Source: Gammaproteobacteria bacterium
GTDB lineage: Bacteria; Pseudomonadota; Gammaproteobacteria; JAGOUU01
Direction of reading: 5' to 3'
Assembly: GCA_018061105.1 (NCBI GenBank)
Contig: JAGOUU010000009.1
Span: forward strand, 1-40,689
DNA: 40,689 bases
A program made the position numbers and the translations under genes. Below, piece after piece: positions 27,745 through 36,694 of the stretch. Every line of letters starts with the position of its first letter. The stretch's first letter is position 1. The notes under the pieces were generated by a model. That model made no database searches, was not told the origin of the DNA, and worked only from the letters and a program-made list of their open reading frames with translations.

Positions 27745-28416
27745 ATGAAAACATTAGATCTTTCTTGGCAAAACAAACTTGCGTCTGTATTTGAACAGCC
27801 TTATATGGCGCACCTACGTAGTTTTTTAGTTAATGAAAAAAAAGCTGGTTTTACAATTTATCCTCCGACTGATTTAACATTTAATGCTCTTAATACTACG
27901 CCATTTGATTCTGTAAAAGTTATTATTTTGGGTCAAGATCCTTATCATGGGGTAGGGCAGGCGCATGGTTTATCTTTTTCAGTCCCTAATGGTATTGCTC
28001 CGCCGCCGTCTTTATGTAATATCTATAAAGAATTAGAGCAGGATATTAAAAATTTTGTTATACCCAAACACGGCAATTTAACCCATTGGGCCCAGCAGGG
28101 GGTGTTATTGTTAAATACTGTGCTGACAGTTCGAGCTAATCAGGCTTTTTCTCACAGAAATCAAGGTTGGGAGACTTTTACTGACAGTATTATTAAGACT
28201 CTCAATACAGAGCGAGAGAATCTTATTTTTGTTCTATGGGGCTCGCCGGCAAAAGCAAAAGCAAATCTAATCGATTCTAAGAAACATTTGATTCTCACTT
28301 CTTCCCATCCATCGCCTTTATCTTCTTATAGGGGCTTTTTTGGCTGTAAGCATTTTTCAAAAATTAACCAATATTTAGAATCTAAAAAACTAGCAATGAT
28401 TGACTGGCAGGTTTAA
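27745..28416 (+). CDS. ung: Uracil-DNA glycosylase Ung
   Basis: Ung removes uracil from DNA to begin base excision repair. The water-activating motif GQDPYHG is at 63-69 (Asp65), followed by HGLSFSVP, LLLNTVLTVRANQAFSH and the uracil-binding/DNA-intercalating SSHPSPLSSYRGFFG with His188. The length of 223 residues is usual for family 1. It begins 23 bases after the preceding gene and converges on the next one. Confidence 0.97.
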   Translation: MKTLDLSWQNKLASVFEQPYMAHLRSFLVNEKKAGFTIYPPTDLTFNALNTTPFDSVKVIILGQDPYHGVGQAHGLSFSVPNGIAPPPSLCNIYKELEQDIKNFVIPKHGNLTHWAQQGVLLLNTVLTVRANQAFSHRNQGWETFTDSIIKTLNTERENLIFVLWGSPAKAKANLIDSKKHLILTSSHPSPLSSYRGFFGCKHFSKINQYLESKKLAMIDWQV

Positions 28417-28445
28417 TAATTCTCTGTTATTGCGCTATTTTTTAT

Positions 28446-28787
28446 TTAAGTAGGTTTAGCTCTTGAAATCTCAGAAGATTCTACAATAGGCCTTGTTCTG
28501 CCAGCTATCTCTTCTAAAGTCTTTTGTAGGAATCCTACTAGTGCAGTGCATTGAGCAATCTTTGACTCTAAGATCTCGCCGTGGCTCGCCGCTTGAGTGG
28601 GATTTAAACTTCTTTTTAGGTTTGTAAAATATATTTTCGCGTGCAATAACTGGCTTTTGAGGCCTATTATATAATCCTTGTATTTATCAACTGTCTCAGC
28701 TTTTCTTAGCCTAGTCGCTACTTCTATAACTTGCTGTATTTTCTCGCTAGAATCTATAACTTTCTGACAATCTGCGATTGATAGCAT
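28446..28787 (-). CDS. Small helical protein of unknown function
   Basis: A 113-residue protein with no recognised family. It is almost entirely predicted helix with heptad-like spacing (VIDSSEKIQQVIEVATRL, KDYIIGLKSQLLHAKIYF, LVGFLQKTLEEIAGRTRP), suggesting a coiled coil or helical bundle. The ATG at 28787 is preferred because GGAG lies eight bases before it; the frame is open 26 codons further upstream. It converges with ung. The region up to 29005 is a divergent promoter region shared with the OTU-like gene. Confidence 0.55.
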   Translation of the reverse strand: MLSIADCQKVIDSSEKIQQVIEVATRLRKAETVDKYKDYIIGLKSQLLHAKIYFTNLKRSLNPTQAASHGEILESKIAQCTALVGFLQKTLEEIAGRTRPIVESSEISRAKPT

Positions 28788-29005
28788 TATTCTATCTCCA
28801 TGTAAGATATTTTGTTTATGCTTTAAATTGTATATTAGTAACCTTAATTTATTATTAAGACGCAATGCGTTCCATGCTTCCCATTAGCCTTGAAATTAGC
28901 CCTGAGGTTCCAACATTATTCCTCGGTAGTTAATATTATCTTAATCTTTTGTGAGTATACTGAATCTAAAGTAAGGAATTATTTTTATTGATTATGAGGG
29001 TTAAG

Positions 29006-29896
29006 ATGAACTTTTTTAGAAGGATAAGAGTTTTAGTTGGTCGGTTAGCGACGCAAGTGTCACAAAGAACTAGTCACCCATCATCGCCTGATCCTAGGGG
29101 GTTACCACCAGCGGAATTTGTGGTTCCATATTATCAACCCACTGTTGGATCTAATCCTAGGGGAGAGATGTTACCATCAGTGTCATCTATAATTTCGATT
29201 CCTGATTGGATGTACCTATCATTACCGGAGGCATATATTGGAGTACCAGGTAAAATTTTTGAACCTAGCGTTAAAACTATTAGCACAGCTCCTACTGGTT
29301 TTCAGAGACATTTTGATGAAGTAGATGTCCCAGGTGATGGAAACTGCTTGTTTTCAGCTATTAATATTCATCTCGAGGCGCCCCATGATTTGCGTAGAGA
29401 AGTTTGTGATGAATTACTTAGAGATTCGAATTCATACATTTGGCACATACAGCCTCTTGATGAGCATAAGGAAGATATAGGGGCAGAGGCTTCTCCGGAT
29501 TTATCCACTGCAATGGCAGACAGCATGGGATGTGAATTTACAGTTGTTGAAGGTGTTGCTAGCTTGAAAGTGATAGAGACAGATGCGGCTAGACGATTAT
29601 ACTTTAGATGCTATGTAGATAAAATGAGAGAAAATGGTGTTTTTGGTACTGAAGTAGAACTTCATGCTTTAGCTAACGTATTGCAGCGTCCAATTGTAGT
29701 ATCAAGTCCTGTGTTGCCCCTATGTGTTTATGGCGTACAGTACAGGAACGACGCGGGGCTAGTAGGACCAATATTTATTCAGCATAAAGATCTTCATTAT
29801 AAAGCAAGTGTGCTCAAAGCAGGGGTAGACTTGGATACTGTGATTGCTGAAATTCCAGAATTTAGGAGAACGAGCGCTCCAAGAATGGGTATGTAA
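29006..29896 (+). CDS. OTU-family cysteine protease, candidate deubiquitinase
   Basis: This encodes an ovarian-tumour (OTU) type cysteine protease, a family that removes ubiquitin in eukaryotes and is used by intracellular bacteria as an effector. The active-site block FDEVDVPGDGNCLFSAINIH (103-122) gives Asp111 and nucleophile Cys114. The conserved FGTEVELHALANVLQRPIVV (213-232) follows, and the catalytic His264 lies in HKDLHYKASV. The N-terminal 95 residues are Pro-rich and probably disordered (HPSSPDPRGLPPAEF, SNPRGEMLPS), with a basic amphipathic start MNFFRRIRVLVGRLATQV. The ATG at 29006 has GAGGG five bases upstream; earlier in-frame starts exist at 28988 and 28994. No signal peptide is visible, so export would need a dedicated secretion system. 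Activity and linkage preference are not known. Confidence 0.88.
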   Translation: MNFFRRIRVLVGRLATQVSQRTSHPSSPDPRGLPPAEFVVPYYQPTVGSNPRGEMLPSVSSIISIPDWMYLSLPEAYIGVPGKIFEPSVKTISTAPTGFQRHFDEVDVPGDGNCLFSAINIHLEAPHDLRREVCDELLRDSNSYIWHIQPLDEHKEDIGAEASPDLSTAMADSMGCEFTVVEGVASLKVIETDAARRLYFRCYVDKMRENGVFGTEVELHALANVLQRPIVVSSPVLPLCVYGVQYRNDAGLVGPIFIQHKDLHYKASVLKAGVDLDTVIAEIPEFRRTSAPRMGM

Positions 29897-30071
29897 AATT
29901 GAAATTACATTTTGTAATAGAACATCAGCTAGACTAAGCCTCTTAGATATATTAAGATGATCTTGAAGGGATAAATTTAATGTACAAGCTGAATCTGTGA
30001 GAGCGTTTGTATAATTGTTAACAGTTCTTTGTTAGCTCCAGACGTGCAAACCATCCATTAGGGAGTAATAA

Positions 30072-30365
30072 ATGGTTATGGGTGATAGTTTAATACTAAG
30101 CGTTTTTGTTGTGGTTACAGCATTTTTGGCATGTCGGAAAATTTTTCAACTGTATCAAGGAGTAAACCAAGATGAGTATACAATTGTTGTGCCGCCGGTT
30201 GTAAGTTCTCAATTACCTGGAGCAATAGTTTACTTTTCTCGCGCAACGAATCATATTGAGATTCTGCCAGGGCTGCAAGAAGATGCATTTGAGGGATATC
30301 CATCACCAGTGAATGATAGGTGTCCTGTGATAGAGCCAGAGTCTGATTATCCATCGCCTGTGTAA
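30072..30365 (+). CDS. Small single-pass membrane protein, unknown
   Basis: A 97-residue protein with one N-terminal hydrophobic helix (SLILSVFVVVTAFLACRKIF, about 5-24) and a soluble acidic, Pro-rich remainder. The tail contains GYPSPVNDRCPVIEPESDYPSPV in which YPSPV occurs twice. GGGAG six bases before the ATG at 30072 supports the start, and a perfect TATAAT is at 30010-30015 with no good -35. It follows the OTU-like gene by 175 bases on the same strand. No family is recognised. Confidence 0.6.
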   Translation: MVMGDSLILSVFVVVTAFLACRKIFQLYQGVNQDEYTIVVPPVVSSQLPGAIVYFSRATNHIEILPGLQEDAFEGYPSPVNDRCPVIEPESDYPSPV

Positions 30366-30427
30366 ATACAGAGCCAGCTCGCAGTATGACAGTCTTTCTT
30401 TGCGTGCTTTTTTATTGATAATTACTG

Positions 30428-31951
30428 TTATATCCATCCTTGAAGCTGTTCTTTACGGTCTTTAAATTGTGCTTCTAATGATTTAATACGATAGTTAGTT
30501 ATTTTTGTTTGGTACTCGTTTAGTTTATTGTATTTAGATGTAGATTTCAATTGCATGATAGCGGAAGATAGATCACCTTTTTGTACGGAATAATCAGAAT
30601 AGGCTAAACTTGCTTGCCATTTTTGATTAAGTTTATTATAGCTATTGGCTAATAATAAATTTACTTCTAAAGGATAATTATTATGGTATTTAATAACTTT
30701 TTTAAGAGTGGTAATAGCCGCATTGGGTTTGTTGTTGTTTAATGCTATGCGTGCATATTGTAAATTAAGCGGAATATTTGTCGGGTTTTGTTTTAATTGA
30801 GTGGCTATAATATTTAAAGCTATCGATGGCTGTTTGCTATAAGATTCAGCATATAAAGAAGCTATAATAGAATTTTTTGGATATTTAGCGTTAAGGTTTT
30901 TGAAAATTTTACCAGCTTCTTGGAACTTATTATTTTTTAATAAATAATAGGCGTTACCAAATTGTTCAATATCGTTTTGAAAGATATCTTGTTCTGCTTC
31001 TGAATAGTATTTTAAGTTCTTAGTATTATTATTTTTAGAATATAGAAATAAGCTCTTAATTAAGGCAAAGTTAAAATTGTTGCTGTTTAAATCAGCTAAA
31101 AGTTTTTGATCTTTATTTGTGGATTGGATATTTAGAGAGTTATTATTTTTATTAGCTTTATTGATTAAAATCTCATCAGCTCGGCTATTGGCATCTGTGA
31201 TTCTGTTGTCTGTTACAGGGTGAGTACGTAAATATTCCGGGTAAGTTTCTTTATCTGAGTAGGCATTACGTTGTAGTTTATTAAAAAATTTCCCCATGCT
31301 ATAAGGCGAGTAGCCGCTTTTAGTAAGAACAGACATGCCTATACGATCGGCCTCTTCTTCATTACTGCGGGTGTAATTTATTAAAGATTGGTTACCTGCT
31401 GCCATGGAGCCAGCTATTATAGATTGTCCGGCTTGGGGGCTGTAAGCGGATAGTAAAGCTCCGGCTAAAATGCCGGCTATCATAGGTAATTGTAGTTGTT
31501 GTTGCTTTTCGAAGCTCCGAGCAATGTGACGTTGATTAACATGGGTTATTTCATGTGCTAAAACAGCAGCCAATTCACTTTCATTTTCTGCCGCTGTTAT
31601 TAAGCCGCGGTTGACTCCAATAAAGCCACCGGGCAAGGCAAAAGCATTGATGTCAGAGCTATCGACAATAAAGAAATTAAAGCTTTCGTAGTGTTTATTG
31701 CTATTATTTAATAATTTATTACCTAAGATCTGGATATAGTCTTCTATAATAGGACTTGAAACTAATGCTAAATCTGATTGGATGTTTGAATAAATATATT
31801 CACCAAGCATTCTTTCGTCTTTATATGATAATGAGCTGTTAGAAGACGATCCTATGTCGGGTAAGTTATAGGCGATTGATACAGAAGTTGTAAGAAAAGT
31901 GAACATTACAACAGGAAGAAGTAAGTTGGTAAGATACCTATAGCTAAGCAT
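30428..31951 (-). CDS. bepA: BepA-like periplasmic M48 metalloprotease with TPR tail
   Basis: BepA-type proteins help assemble and quality-control outer membrane proteins such as LptD. An N-terminal signal segment (LLPVVMFTFLTTSVSIAYN) precedes an M48 peptidase domain with the zinc motif HEITH at 133-137 (LAAVLAHEITHVNQRHIA) and the third-ligand segment SNEEEADRIGM (196-206). The family-typical NAFALPGGFIGVNRGLI is at 102-118. The C-terminal half (about 300-507) is predicted TPR helices with many Asn and Lys. The length of 507 matches E. coli BepA (487). It is divergent from a LysR regulator. Confidence 0.9.
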   Translation of the reverse strand: MLSYRYLTNLLLPVVMFTFLTTSVSIAYNLPDIGSSSNSSLSYKDERMLGEYIYSNIQSDLALVSSPIIEDYIQILGNKLLNNSNKHYESFNFFIVDSSDINAFALPGGFIGVNRGLITAAENESELAAVLAHEITHVNQRHIARSFEKQQQLQLPMIAGILAGALLSAYSPQAGQSIIAGSMAAGNQSLINYTRSNEEEADRIGMSVLTKSGYSPYSMGKFFNKLQRNAYSDKETYPEYLRTHPVTDNRITDANSRADEILINKANKNNNSLNIQSTNKDQKLLADLNSNNFNFALIKSLFLYSKNNNTKNLKYYSEAEQDIFQNDIEQFGNAYYLLKNNKFQEAGKIFKNLNAKYPKNSIIASLYAESYSKQPSIALNIIATQLKQNPTNIPLNLQYARIALNNNKPNAAITTLKKVIKYHNNYPLEVNLLLANSYNKLNQKWQASLAYSDYSVQKGDLSSAIMQLKSTSKYNKLNEYQTKITNYRIKSLEAQFKDRKEQLQGWI

Positions 31952-32092
31952 TTTATTATTGTTATTTTATATTAATAATTAGATTTATATTATAGTTTGA
32001 TATGGCCTAAAGTGCTAATTAAGCTTTAGTTTAGAAGCTAAAGAAAAATTTCATAATAAATCCAAACTTTCTACGCAATTAAAAAAACTTGT

Positions 32093-32110
32093 CTATAATC
32101 TAAAATATAG
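32093..32110. promoter_or_regulatory. Dyad over a -10-like box before the LysR gene
   Basis: CTATA-N8-TATAG overlaps a perfect TATAAT (32094-32099) about 45 bases before the LysR-family start. Its position between bepA and the regulator gene fits an autoregulatory LysR site, which is only inference. Confidence 0.3.
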
Positions 32111-32144
32111 ATAATTATTGTACTACAAGAATAAGGACAAGACA

Positions 32145-33098
32145 ATGGCAGATAAACGACTTCAGGTATTTCATACTGTTGCTAATCTATTAAGTTTCAC
32201 GAAAGCTGCTGAAATATTACAAATGACTCAGCCAGCAGTCACTTTTCAGATTAGACAGCTAGAAGAAACTTTTAATGCAAGATTATTTGATCGTTCACAT
32301 AATAAGATTAATCTTACTGAAGCTGGCAGACGCATGTTTGAATATTCAGAGCGTTTATTTGACCTCTACAGAGAAATGGAAAGCTCTATAAGAGATGTAA
32401 CGGGCAATGTTTCAGGAACTTTAAAATTAGGTGCTACTGTAGCAATAGGCGACTATGTCCTACCTAAGTTATTAGTTGCTTTCAAAAGAGACTTTCCTGA
32501 GGTTAATATTCAATTAAAGTTATCTCATACTGCTGGAATCGCCTCTATGGTAGAAAATAGTAGTATAGATATAGGCGTTATTGACACAGAATTAGATAAT
32601 AAAATGATTGGTACTGAAAAGATAACATATGACGAAATGGTTGTTGTTTGCAGCCCTGATCACAGTCTATCTTATATAGAACAAATAGACATAAACCAGC
32701 TAATATCTCAGCCGCTAATCTTATTAGAGCAAGGCTCTGGAATTCATACAGATTTTAGTAATTATTTAACTCGCCAAGGTTTAAATTATGATAAATTAAA
32801 TATTATCATGGAACTAGGCAGCATTGAGGCGATCAAAAATGCAGTTGAAAGTGGTCTTGGGGTCTCAGTTTTGCCAAAGAGTACAGTTATGAAAGATTTA
32901 GAAACAAATAGATTGACTTGTTTGCCGTTGACTCCGTCGTTTACTAATACTTTATCGTTTGTTTATAAAAAACAAAAATTCCAAGTTTTAAATGTACGCG
33001 AGCTAGTAGAGTTTTCTCATAAATTTTATAAAACTGAGGAAGCTGCTAGAGATCAGGAAACAGAAAAAGAGCTTTCCGCCGATAATAATAAATGGTAA
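32145..33098 (+). CDS. LysR-family transcriptional regulator
   Basis: A 317-residue LysR regulator. The N-terminal winged helix-turn-helix reads DKRLQVFHTVANLLSFTKAA then EILQMTQPAVTFQIRQLEE, ending RLFDRSHNKINLTEAG. The effector-binding domain starts near GTLKLGATVAIGDYVLPKLL and has LILLEQGSGIHTDF and the closing SVLPKSTV. The start is the ATG at 32145 with AAGGA seven bases upstream. Domain similarity is to the CysL/CbbR-like group, but the inducer and targets cannot be told from sequence. It is divergent from bepA and followed by an AI-2E family gene that could be a target. Confidence 0.9.
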   Translation: MADKRLQVFHTVANLLSFTKAAEILQMTQPAVTFQIRQLEETFNARLFDRSHNKINLTEAGRRMFEYSERLFDLYREMESSIRDVTGNVSGTLKLGATVAIGDYVLPKLLVAFKRDFPEVNIQLKLSHTAGIASMVENSSIDIGVIDTELDNKMIGTEKITYDEMVVVCSPDHSLSYIEQIDINQLISQPLILLEQGSGIHTDFSNYLTRQGLNYDKLNIIMELGSIEAIKNAVESGLGVSVLPKSTVMKDLETNRLTCLPLTPSFTNTLSFVYKKQKFQVLNVRELVEFSHKFYKTEEAARDQETEKELSADNNKW

Positions 33099-33155
33099 TC
33101 TGTTAGCTATTTTATAATATAATAGTTACAATAATAATTGTATTGAGCAGGAATA

Positions 33156-34223
33156 ATGTCAGTCAAAGGTTTTTTTTCCAAATGGTATAACCGCCATTTA
33201 GCAAACCCTGAAGCCATTGCTTTATTGCTATTTATGGCTGTTATTGGCCTAATTTTATACTCACTTGGTAGCATTTTATTGCCATTGATTATTGCTTTGG
33301 TTATGGCTTATTTACTAGAGTGGCCAGTGGGCTGGTTCACGGAGTATAAAATACCCCGACTTCTTTCAGTTCTTATTGTTTTTACTGTTTTTATAGGCAT
33401 GGTTGTTTTAATAGTTGTGGGGGTGGTCCCAGTTTTAAAACAACAGTTAAGTTCTTTGTTAAATTCTTTGCCTGATATGTTTACTGAGGGTAAAAAATTA
33501 TTAAAAGCTATTCAACAAGAGTATCCTAGTATTTTTAATGACAATCAATTAGTAGAAATAGTAGATAGTATTAAAACATTTGGTACCACAGCTGGGCGTT
33601 ATATATTATCTTTTTCCATCGCGTCTATTTCAAATATTTTAACTATAATTGTTTATTTAATTTTAGTGCCTATTTTAGTCTTTCTATTATTAAAAGATAA
33701 AGATATATTGATTAACCAAGCTGATTACTTCATGCCAGAAGAGAGCAGTTTAATTTATAAAGTCATGGAAGAAGTACATATTGGCATGGGGAATTATATT
33801 AGAGGAAAATTTCTTGAAGCTTTTATTGTAGGCTTTTTTACTTATTTAGTATTAGTTTATTATAATTTACAATACAATGCATTATTAAGTGTTCTTGTTG
33901 GCTTGTCTGTATTCTTCCCATACGTAGGTGCTATTATATCTACAGTTCCTATTGCTTTAGTTGGGTTATTTCAAATGGGCTTGGGCTATTATTTTATTGA
34001 ACTAATGACCGTGTATACAATAATACAAATAATAGATGGTTATATTTTAGTCCCTGTTTTGCTTTCTGACGCACTAAGAATGAATTCTATTGTTATTATA
34101 TTGTCGATAATATTATTTGGTGGTTTATTTGGTTTTTGGGGTGTGGTTTTTGCTATTCCGATTGCTATCTTGATTAAAGCTATAATCAACTTATGGCCTA
34201 GTCAGTCCCATTATGCGTCATAA
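33156..34223 (+). CDS. AI-2E/PerM family membrane protein
   Basis: An inner-membrane protein of the AI-2E transporter (PerM/YdiK/TqsA) superfamily. About eight hydrophobic segments are present, in the family's order: two N-terminal helices (AIALLLFMAVIGLILYSL and LLPLIIALVMAYLLEWPVGW), a third helix, an amphipathic cytoplasmic stretch (about 95-150), then LSFSIASISNILTIIVYLIL, VFLLLKDKD, IRGKFLEAFIVGFFTYLVL and a terminal cluster. The length of 355 is typical. Reported functions vary from autoinducer-2 export to Na+/H+ exchange, so no specific substrate is claimed. GCAGGA lies upstream of the ATG. Confidence 0.88.
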   Translation: MSVKGFFSKWYNRHLANPEAIALLLFMAVIGLILYSLGSILLPLIIALVMAYLLEWPVGWFTEYKIPRLLSVLIVFTVFIGMVVLIVVGVVPVLKQQLSSLLNSLPDMFTEGKKLLKAIQQEYPSIFNDNQLVEIVDSIKTFGTTAGRYILSFSIASISNILTIIVYLILVPILVFLLLKDKDILINQADYFMPEESSLIYKVMEEVHIGMGNYIRGKFLEAFIVGFFTYLVLVYYNLQYNALLSVLVGLSVFFPYVGAIISTVPIALVGLFQMGLGYYFIELMTVYTIIQIIDGYILVPVLLSDALRMNSIVIILSIILFGGLFGFWGVVFAIPIAILIKAIINLWPSQSHYAS

Positions 34224-34237
34224 AGTTTAATAAAATT

Positions 34238-34843
34238 TTAATCAAGATCTAATAATTGACTTAATTGCCTCAAAGCTTGTCCGCGATGACTGCGTTTTTG
34301 TTTGATCTCTGAAGGCAGCTCTGCTGCGGTCAAATTTAATTCAGGATCAAAAAAAACAGGATCGTAACCAAAGCCGTTAGTTCCTCTGGGCTTTAAGATT
34401 ATTTTGCCGTGCCAGCTGCCTTGGGCAATAATCGGGGTAGGATCGAGATGGTGCTGTAAAAATACAATGACGCAGTAGAAATAGGCTGTATATTTATCTT
34501 CATATTTATCTTCTGGTAGCTTTTTTAAGTTATTAATTAGTTTATTGATGTTATCTTCAGAGCTACCAGTGCCAGCATAACAAGCTGAGTATATTCCTGG
34601 CTCGCCGTTTAAACTGGGAACTATAATACCTGAGTCATCAGCTATACAAGGCAGTCTACTGTTTAAACAGGCATGACGTGCTTTTAATAAGGCATTTTCG
34701 ACAAAAGTAAGACCAGTTTCAGGTATATCACTAATATTGAATTCACTTTGCGGTAAAATGTTTATGTTATAAGGCTTTATCAATTCGCTGATCTCAGCTA
34801 TTTTGCCTCTATTACCACTTGCTAGGACCCATTTTTGTTTCAT
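34238..34843 (-). CDS. rdgB: Non-canonical purine NTP pyrophosphatase RdgB
   Basis: RdgB (HAM1 family) hydrolyses dITP, ITP and XTP to keep deaminated purines out of nucleic acids, releasing pyrophosphate. Motifs are VLASGNRGKIAEI (6-18), ENALLKARHAC, ADDSGIIVPSLNGEPGIYSA and FGYDPVFFDP, with the C-terminal SHRGQALRQL. The length is 201 residues, normal. It converges with the AI-2E family gene, 14 bases apart, and diverges from the small gene at 34902. Confidence 0.95.
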   Translation of the reverse strand: MKQKWVLASGNRGKIAEISELIKPYNINILPQSEFNISDIPETGLTFVENALLKARHACLNSRLPCIADDSGIIVPSLNGEPGIYSACYAGTGSSEDNINKLINNLKKLPEDKYEDKYTAYFYCVIVFLQHHLDPTPIIAQGSWHGKIILKPRGTNGFGYDPVFFDPELNLTAAELPSEIKQKRSHRGQALRQLSQLLDLD

Positions 34844-34901
34844 AACTTTTTTTTATTTTATGCTATATTTCTAGACAAGGAAAATAATATAAGGGAAATG
34901 C

Positions 34902-35273
34902 ATGGAGTGCAATAAAAAAGGTATGCCTGCAAACGCTAAAATAGAGTTTTTTACTATTTATGATCCCATTGTTGAAACAGACGAAGAAGTAGTTGGTGGC
35001 CCTTGGTGTTTTTCTATCAATGAAGAACGTGCCTATTTAGCTTTTCCGAATAAATCACTAGCTGAAGATTTTTTGAGACGCTGGGATTCGGGTGGTGAGC
35101 ATGAGATTATATCTCTTAATAGTCTAGGTAAAGAATACGAAGAGCTAGTTGAAGATGTGACTTACTTATTAGTTTTACCCACTGTCCGAGATATTAAGCA
35201 TTTAATTAATAATCTAGAATATTTCCCCTACAATCATTTTATTATCCCGCGCTCAAAACATTTGGTTCACTAA
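34902..35273 (+). CDS. Small acidic protein of unknown function
   Basis: A 123-residue soluble protein I cannot place. It alternates predicted strands and helices (AKIEFFTIYDPIVET, GGPWCFSINEERAYLAFPNK, LAEDFLRRWDSG, VTYLLVLPTVRDIKHLIN) and so looks like a compact alpha/beta fold. It has no signal peptide or membrane segment. AAGGGA lies five bases before the ATG at 34902. It is an isolated gene between rdgB and yggT, both on the minus strand; its placement among housekeeping genes suggests a single-gene insertion. Confidence 0.6.
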   Translation: MECNKKGMPANAKIEFFTIYDPIVETDEEVVGGPWCFSINEERAYLAFPNKSLAEDFLRRWDSGGEHEIISLNSLGKEYEELVEDVTYLLVLPTVRDIKHLINNLEYFPYNHFIIPRSKHLVH

Positions 35274-35284
35274 TCTAAAGCTTA

Positions 35285-35848
35285 TTAAATATTAAATATA
35301 ATTCTGAGCACAGCTATAAGTAAACAAGCAATCAATGGTGACAGGTCGAAACCTCCAATAGGTGAAATAAAACGCCTGATTAAGCTTAAAACTGGCTCGG
35401 TTATTAAATATACCATGGTATAAAAAGCATTATAACCCATATTAGGATTTTGAGCTAAAAGACTAAATATTACTCTAATAATAATTGCCCAAAAATAAAT
35501 AGTAAGAGTAATTTCTATAAGAGCTAAAAAAGCTAGAACAAAATAACTTATGGCAAAAATATTAACTGGTAAATATGTCCGAGTGATCAAAAGATTGACT
35601 AGAACAATTTTAAGCACGGCTAAAATATACGCAAAAACCAAACTGGCAAGATCAAGGCTTCGTAAACTTGGGATTATCTTGCGTAAGACTATAACGCCAG
35701 GGTTAGTAATTTTAATTACAAATTGCCCGATCTCGTTATTAAATGGTGCTCTGACATATTGTAAAATTACGCGTAATAGAACAGTAGCGATATAGAAATC
35801 AAATAAAGTTACAATGATAAAAACTAGGGCGTTATTTAAATTGGTCAT
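35285..35848 (-). CDS. yggT: YggT family membrane protein
   Basis: A small inner-membrane protein with two YGGT domains, each having two hydrophobic helices and a conserved Arg/Pro-containing loop (VLLRVILQYVRAPFNNEIGQ and IIRVIFSLLAQNPNMGYNAF). Relatives have been linked to osmotic tolerance and cell-division-site functions, with no established enzymatic role. The length of 187 residues is normal for the gammaproteobacterial form. It lies immediately downstream of yggS on the same strand (51 bases), a conserved pairing; proC, which often sits between them, is absent. Confidence 0.92.
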   Translation of the reverse strand: MTNLNNALVFIIVTLFDFYIATVLLRVILQYVRAPFNNEIGQFVIKITNPGVIVLRKIIPSLRSLDLASLVFAYILAVLKIVLVNLLITRTYLPVNIFAISYFVLAFLALIEITLTIYFWAIIIRVIFSLLAQNPNMGYNAFYTMVYLITEPVLSLIRRFISPIGGFDLSPLIACLLIAVLRIIFNI

Positions 35849-35899
35849 AATAAAGTAATATTTATTTTTGATTATAAATTAAATTATAAACTATTTGTA

Positions 35900-36637
35900 C
35901 TAATTTCTTTCACCAAATAATTTAGTCCCTATTCGGAGCATATTGCTACCAGCTGCAATTGCTGCTTCATAGTCGTTAGACATACCCATAGATAAGATAT
36001 CTAGATTTAATTGTTTGGATAAATCAGATAATTTTTTAAAGCTATTATATTGCGATCCAAAATCAGTATTAGTTATTTTTAAAATACCCATAAAGCCTTT
36101 TAAAATAATTTTAGCATCAGGAGTATGAGTTAATTTTTTAATTTGATTAACTAGATTAACAAGGCTATTAATATTATTATTACTGCTTATATCTATACCG
36201 TTTTTATTATGATCTTGTTCAAGGTTAACCTGAATTAAGAGAGAAATTTTTTTATTAGTATTAATACGATTAAGATAGTTATTTATTAATTCAGCTTGAT
36301 TAAAACTGGTGATGCTGTGTATCCAATTAAAATATTCAGCAATAGCTTTGAGTTTATTTGATTGAATGCGGCCAATATAATGCCATGTAATATTATTATT
36401 ATATTTATCTAGCACATTAATTTTTTCAATAGCCTCTTGTAGATAGTTTTCTGCAAAATCTTGCTGTCCCAATCGATTAAGAAGCAATATTTTTTCTATA
36501 GATTGTTTTTTGCTGACAGCGATTAGTTGTATTGCGTGATTATCTTGCTGGTACTTTTTTCTGGTGCTATCAATAAGTTGGAGAATCGTTCTATAGTTAT
36601 CTGAGATTAAATTGTTTAATTCTTTGCCTGCATTCAT
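35900..36637 (-). CDS. yggS: Pyridoxal phosphate homeostasis protein (YggS/PLPBP)
   Basis: YggS binds pyridoxal 5'-phosphate in an alanine racemase-like TIM barrel and controls vitamin B6 and amino-acid balance. The PLP-binding lysine is expected at Lys43 in LIAVSKKQS. Further family features are FAENYLQEAIEKI, WHYIGRIQSNKLKAI, LIQVNLEQDHNKNGI and the phosphate-binding LSMGMSNDYEAAIAAG, then NMLRIGTKLFGER. The length of 245 is slightly above average owing to Asn-rich insertions. It is divergent from pilT with 57 bases between them, the same arrangement as in many gammaproteobacteria. Confidence 0.95.
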   Translation of the reverse strand: MNAGKELNNLISDNYRTILQLIDSTRKKYQQDNHAIQLIAVSKKQSIEKILLLNRLGQQDFAENYLQEAIEKINVLDKYNNNITWHYIGRIQSNKLKAIAEYFNWIHSITSFNQAELINNYLNRINTNKKISLLIQVNLEQDHNKNGIDISSNNNINSLVNLVNQIKKLTHTPDAKIILKGFMGILKITNTDFGSQYNSFKKLSDLSKQLNLDILSMGMSNDYEAAIAAGSNMLRIGTKLFGERN

Positions 36638-36694
36638 TTTATTAGATATATTTAATATAATTAGTAATTAGAGTTTATTTTAGCGGTTAACAAC

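Noticed and set aside
29904..29918. Hairpin ATTACA-TTT-TGTAAT after the OTU-like gene, considered as an intrinsic terminator
   Set aside because: The stem is only six AT-rich base pairs and no T-tract follows, so there is not enough support.
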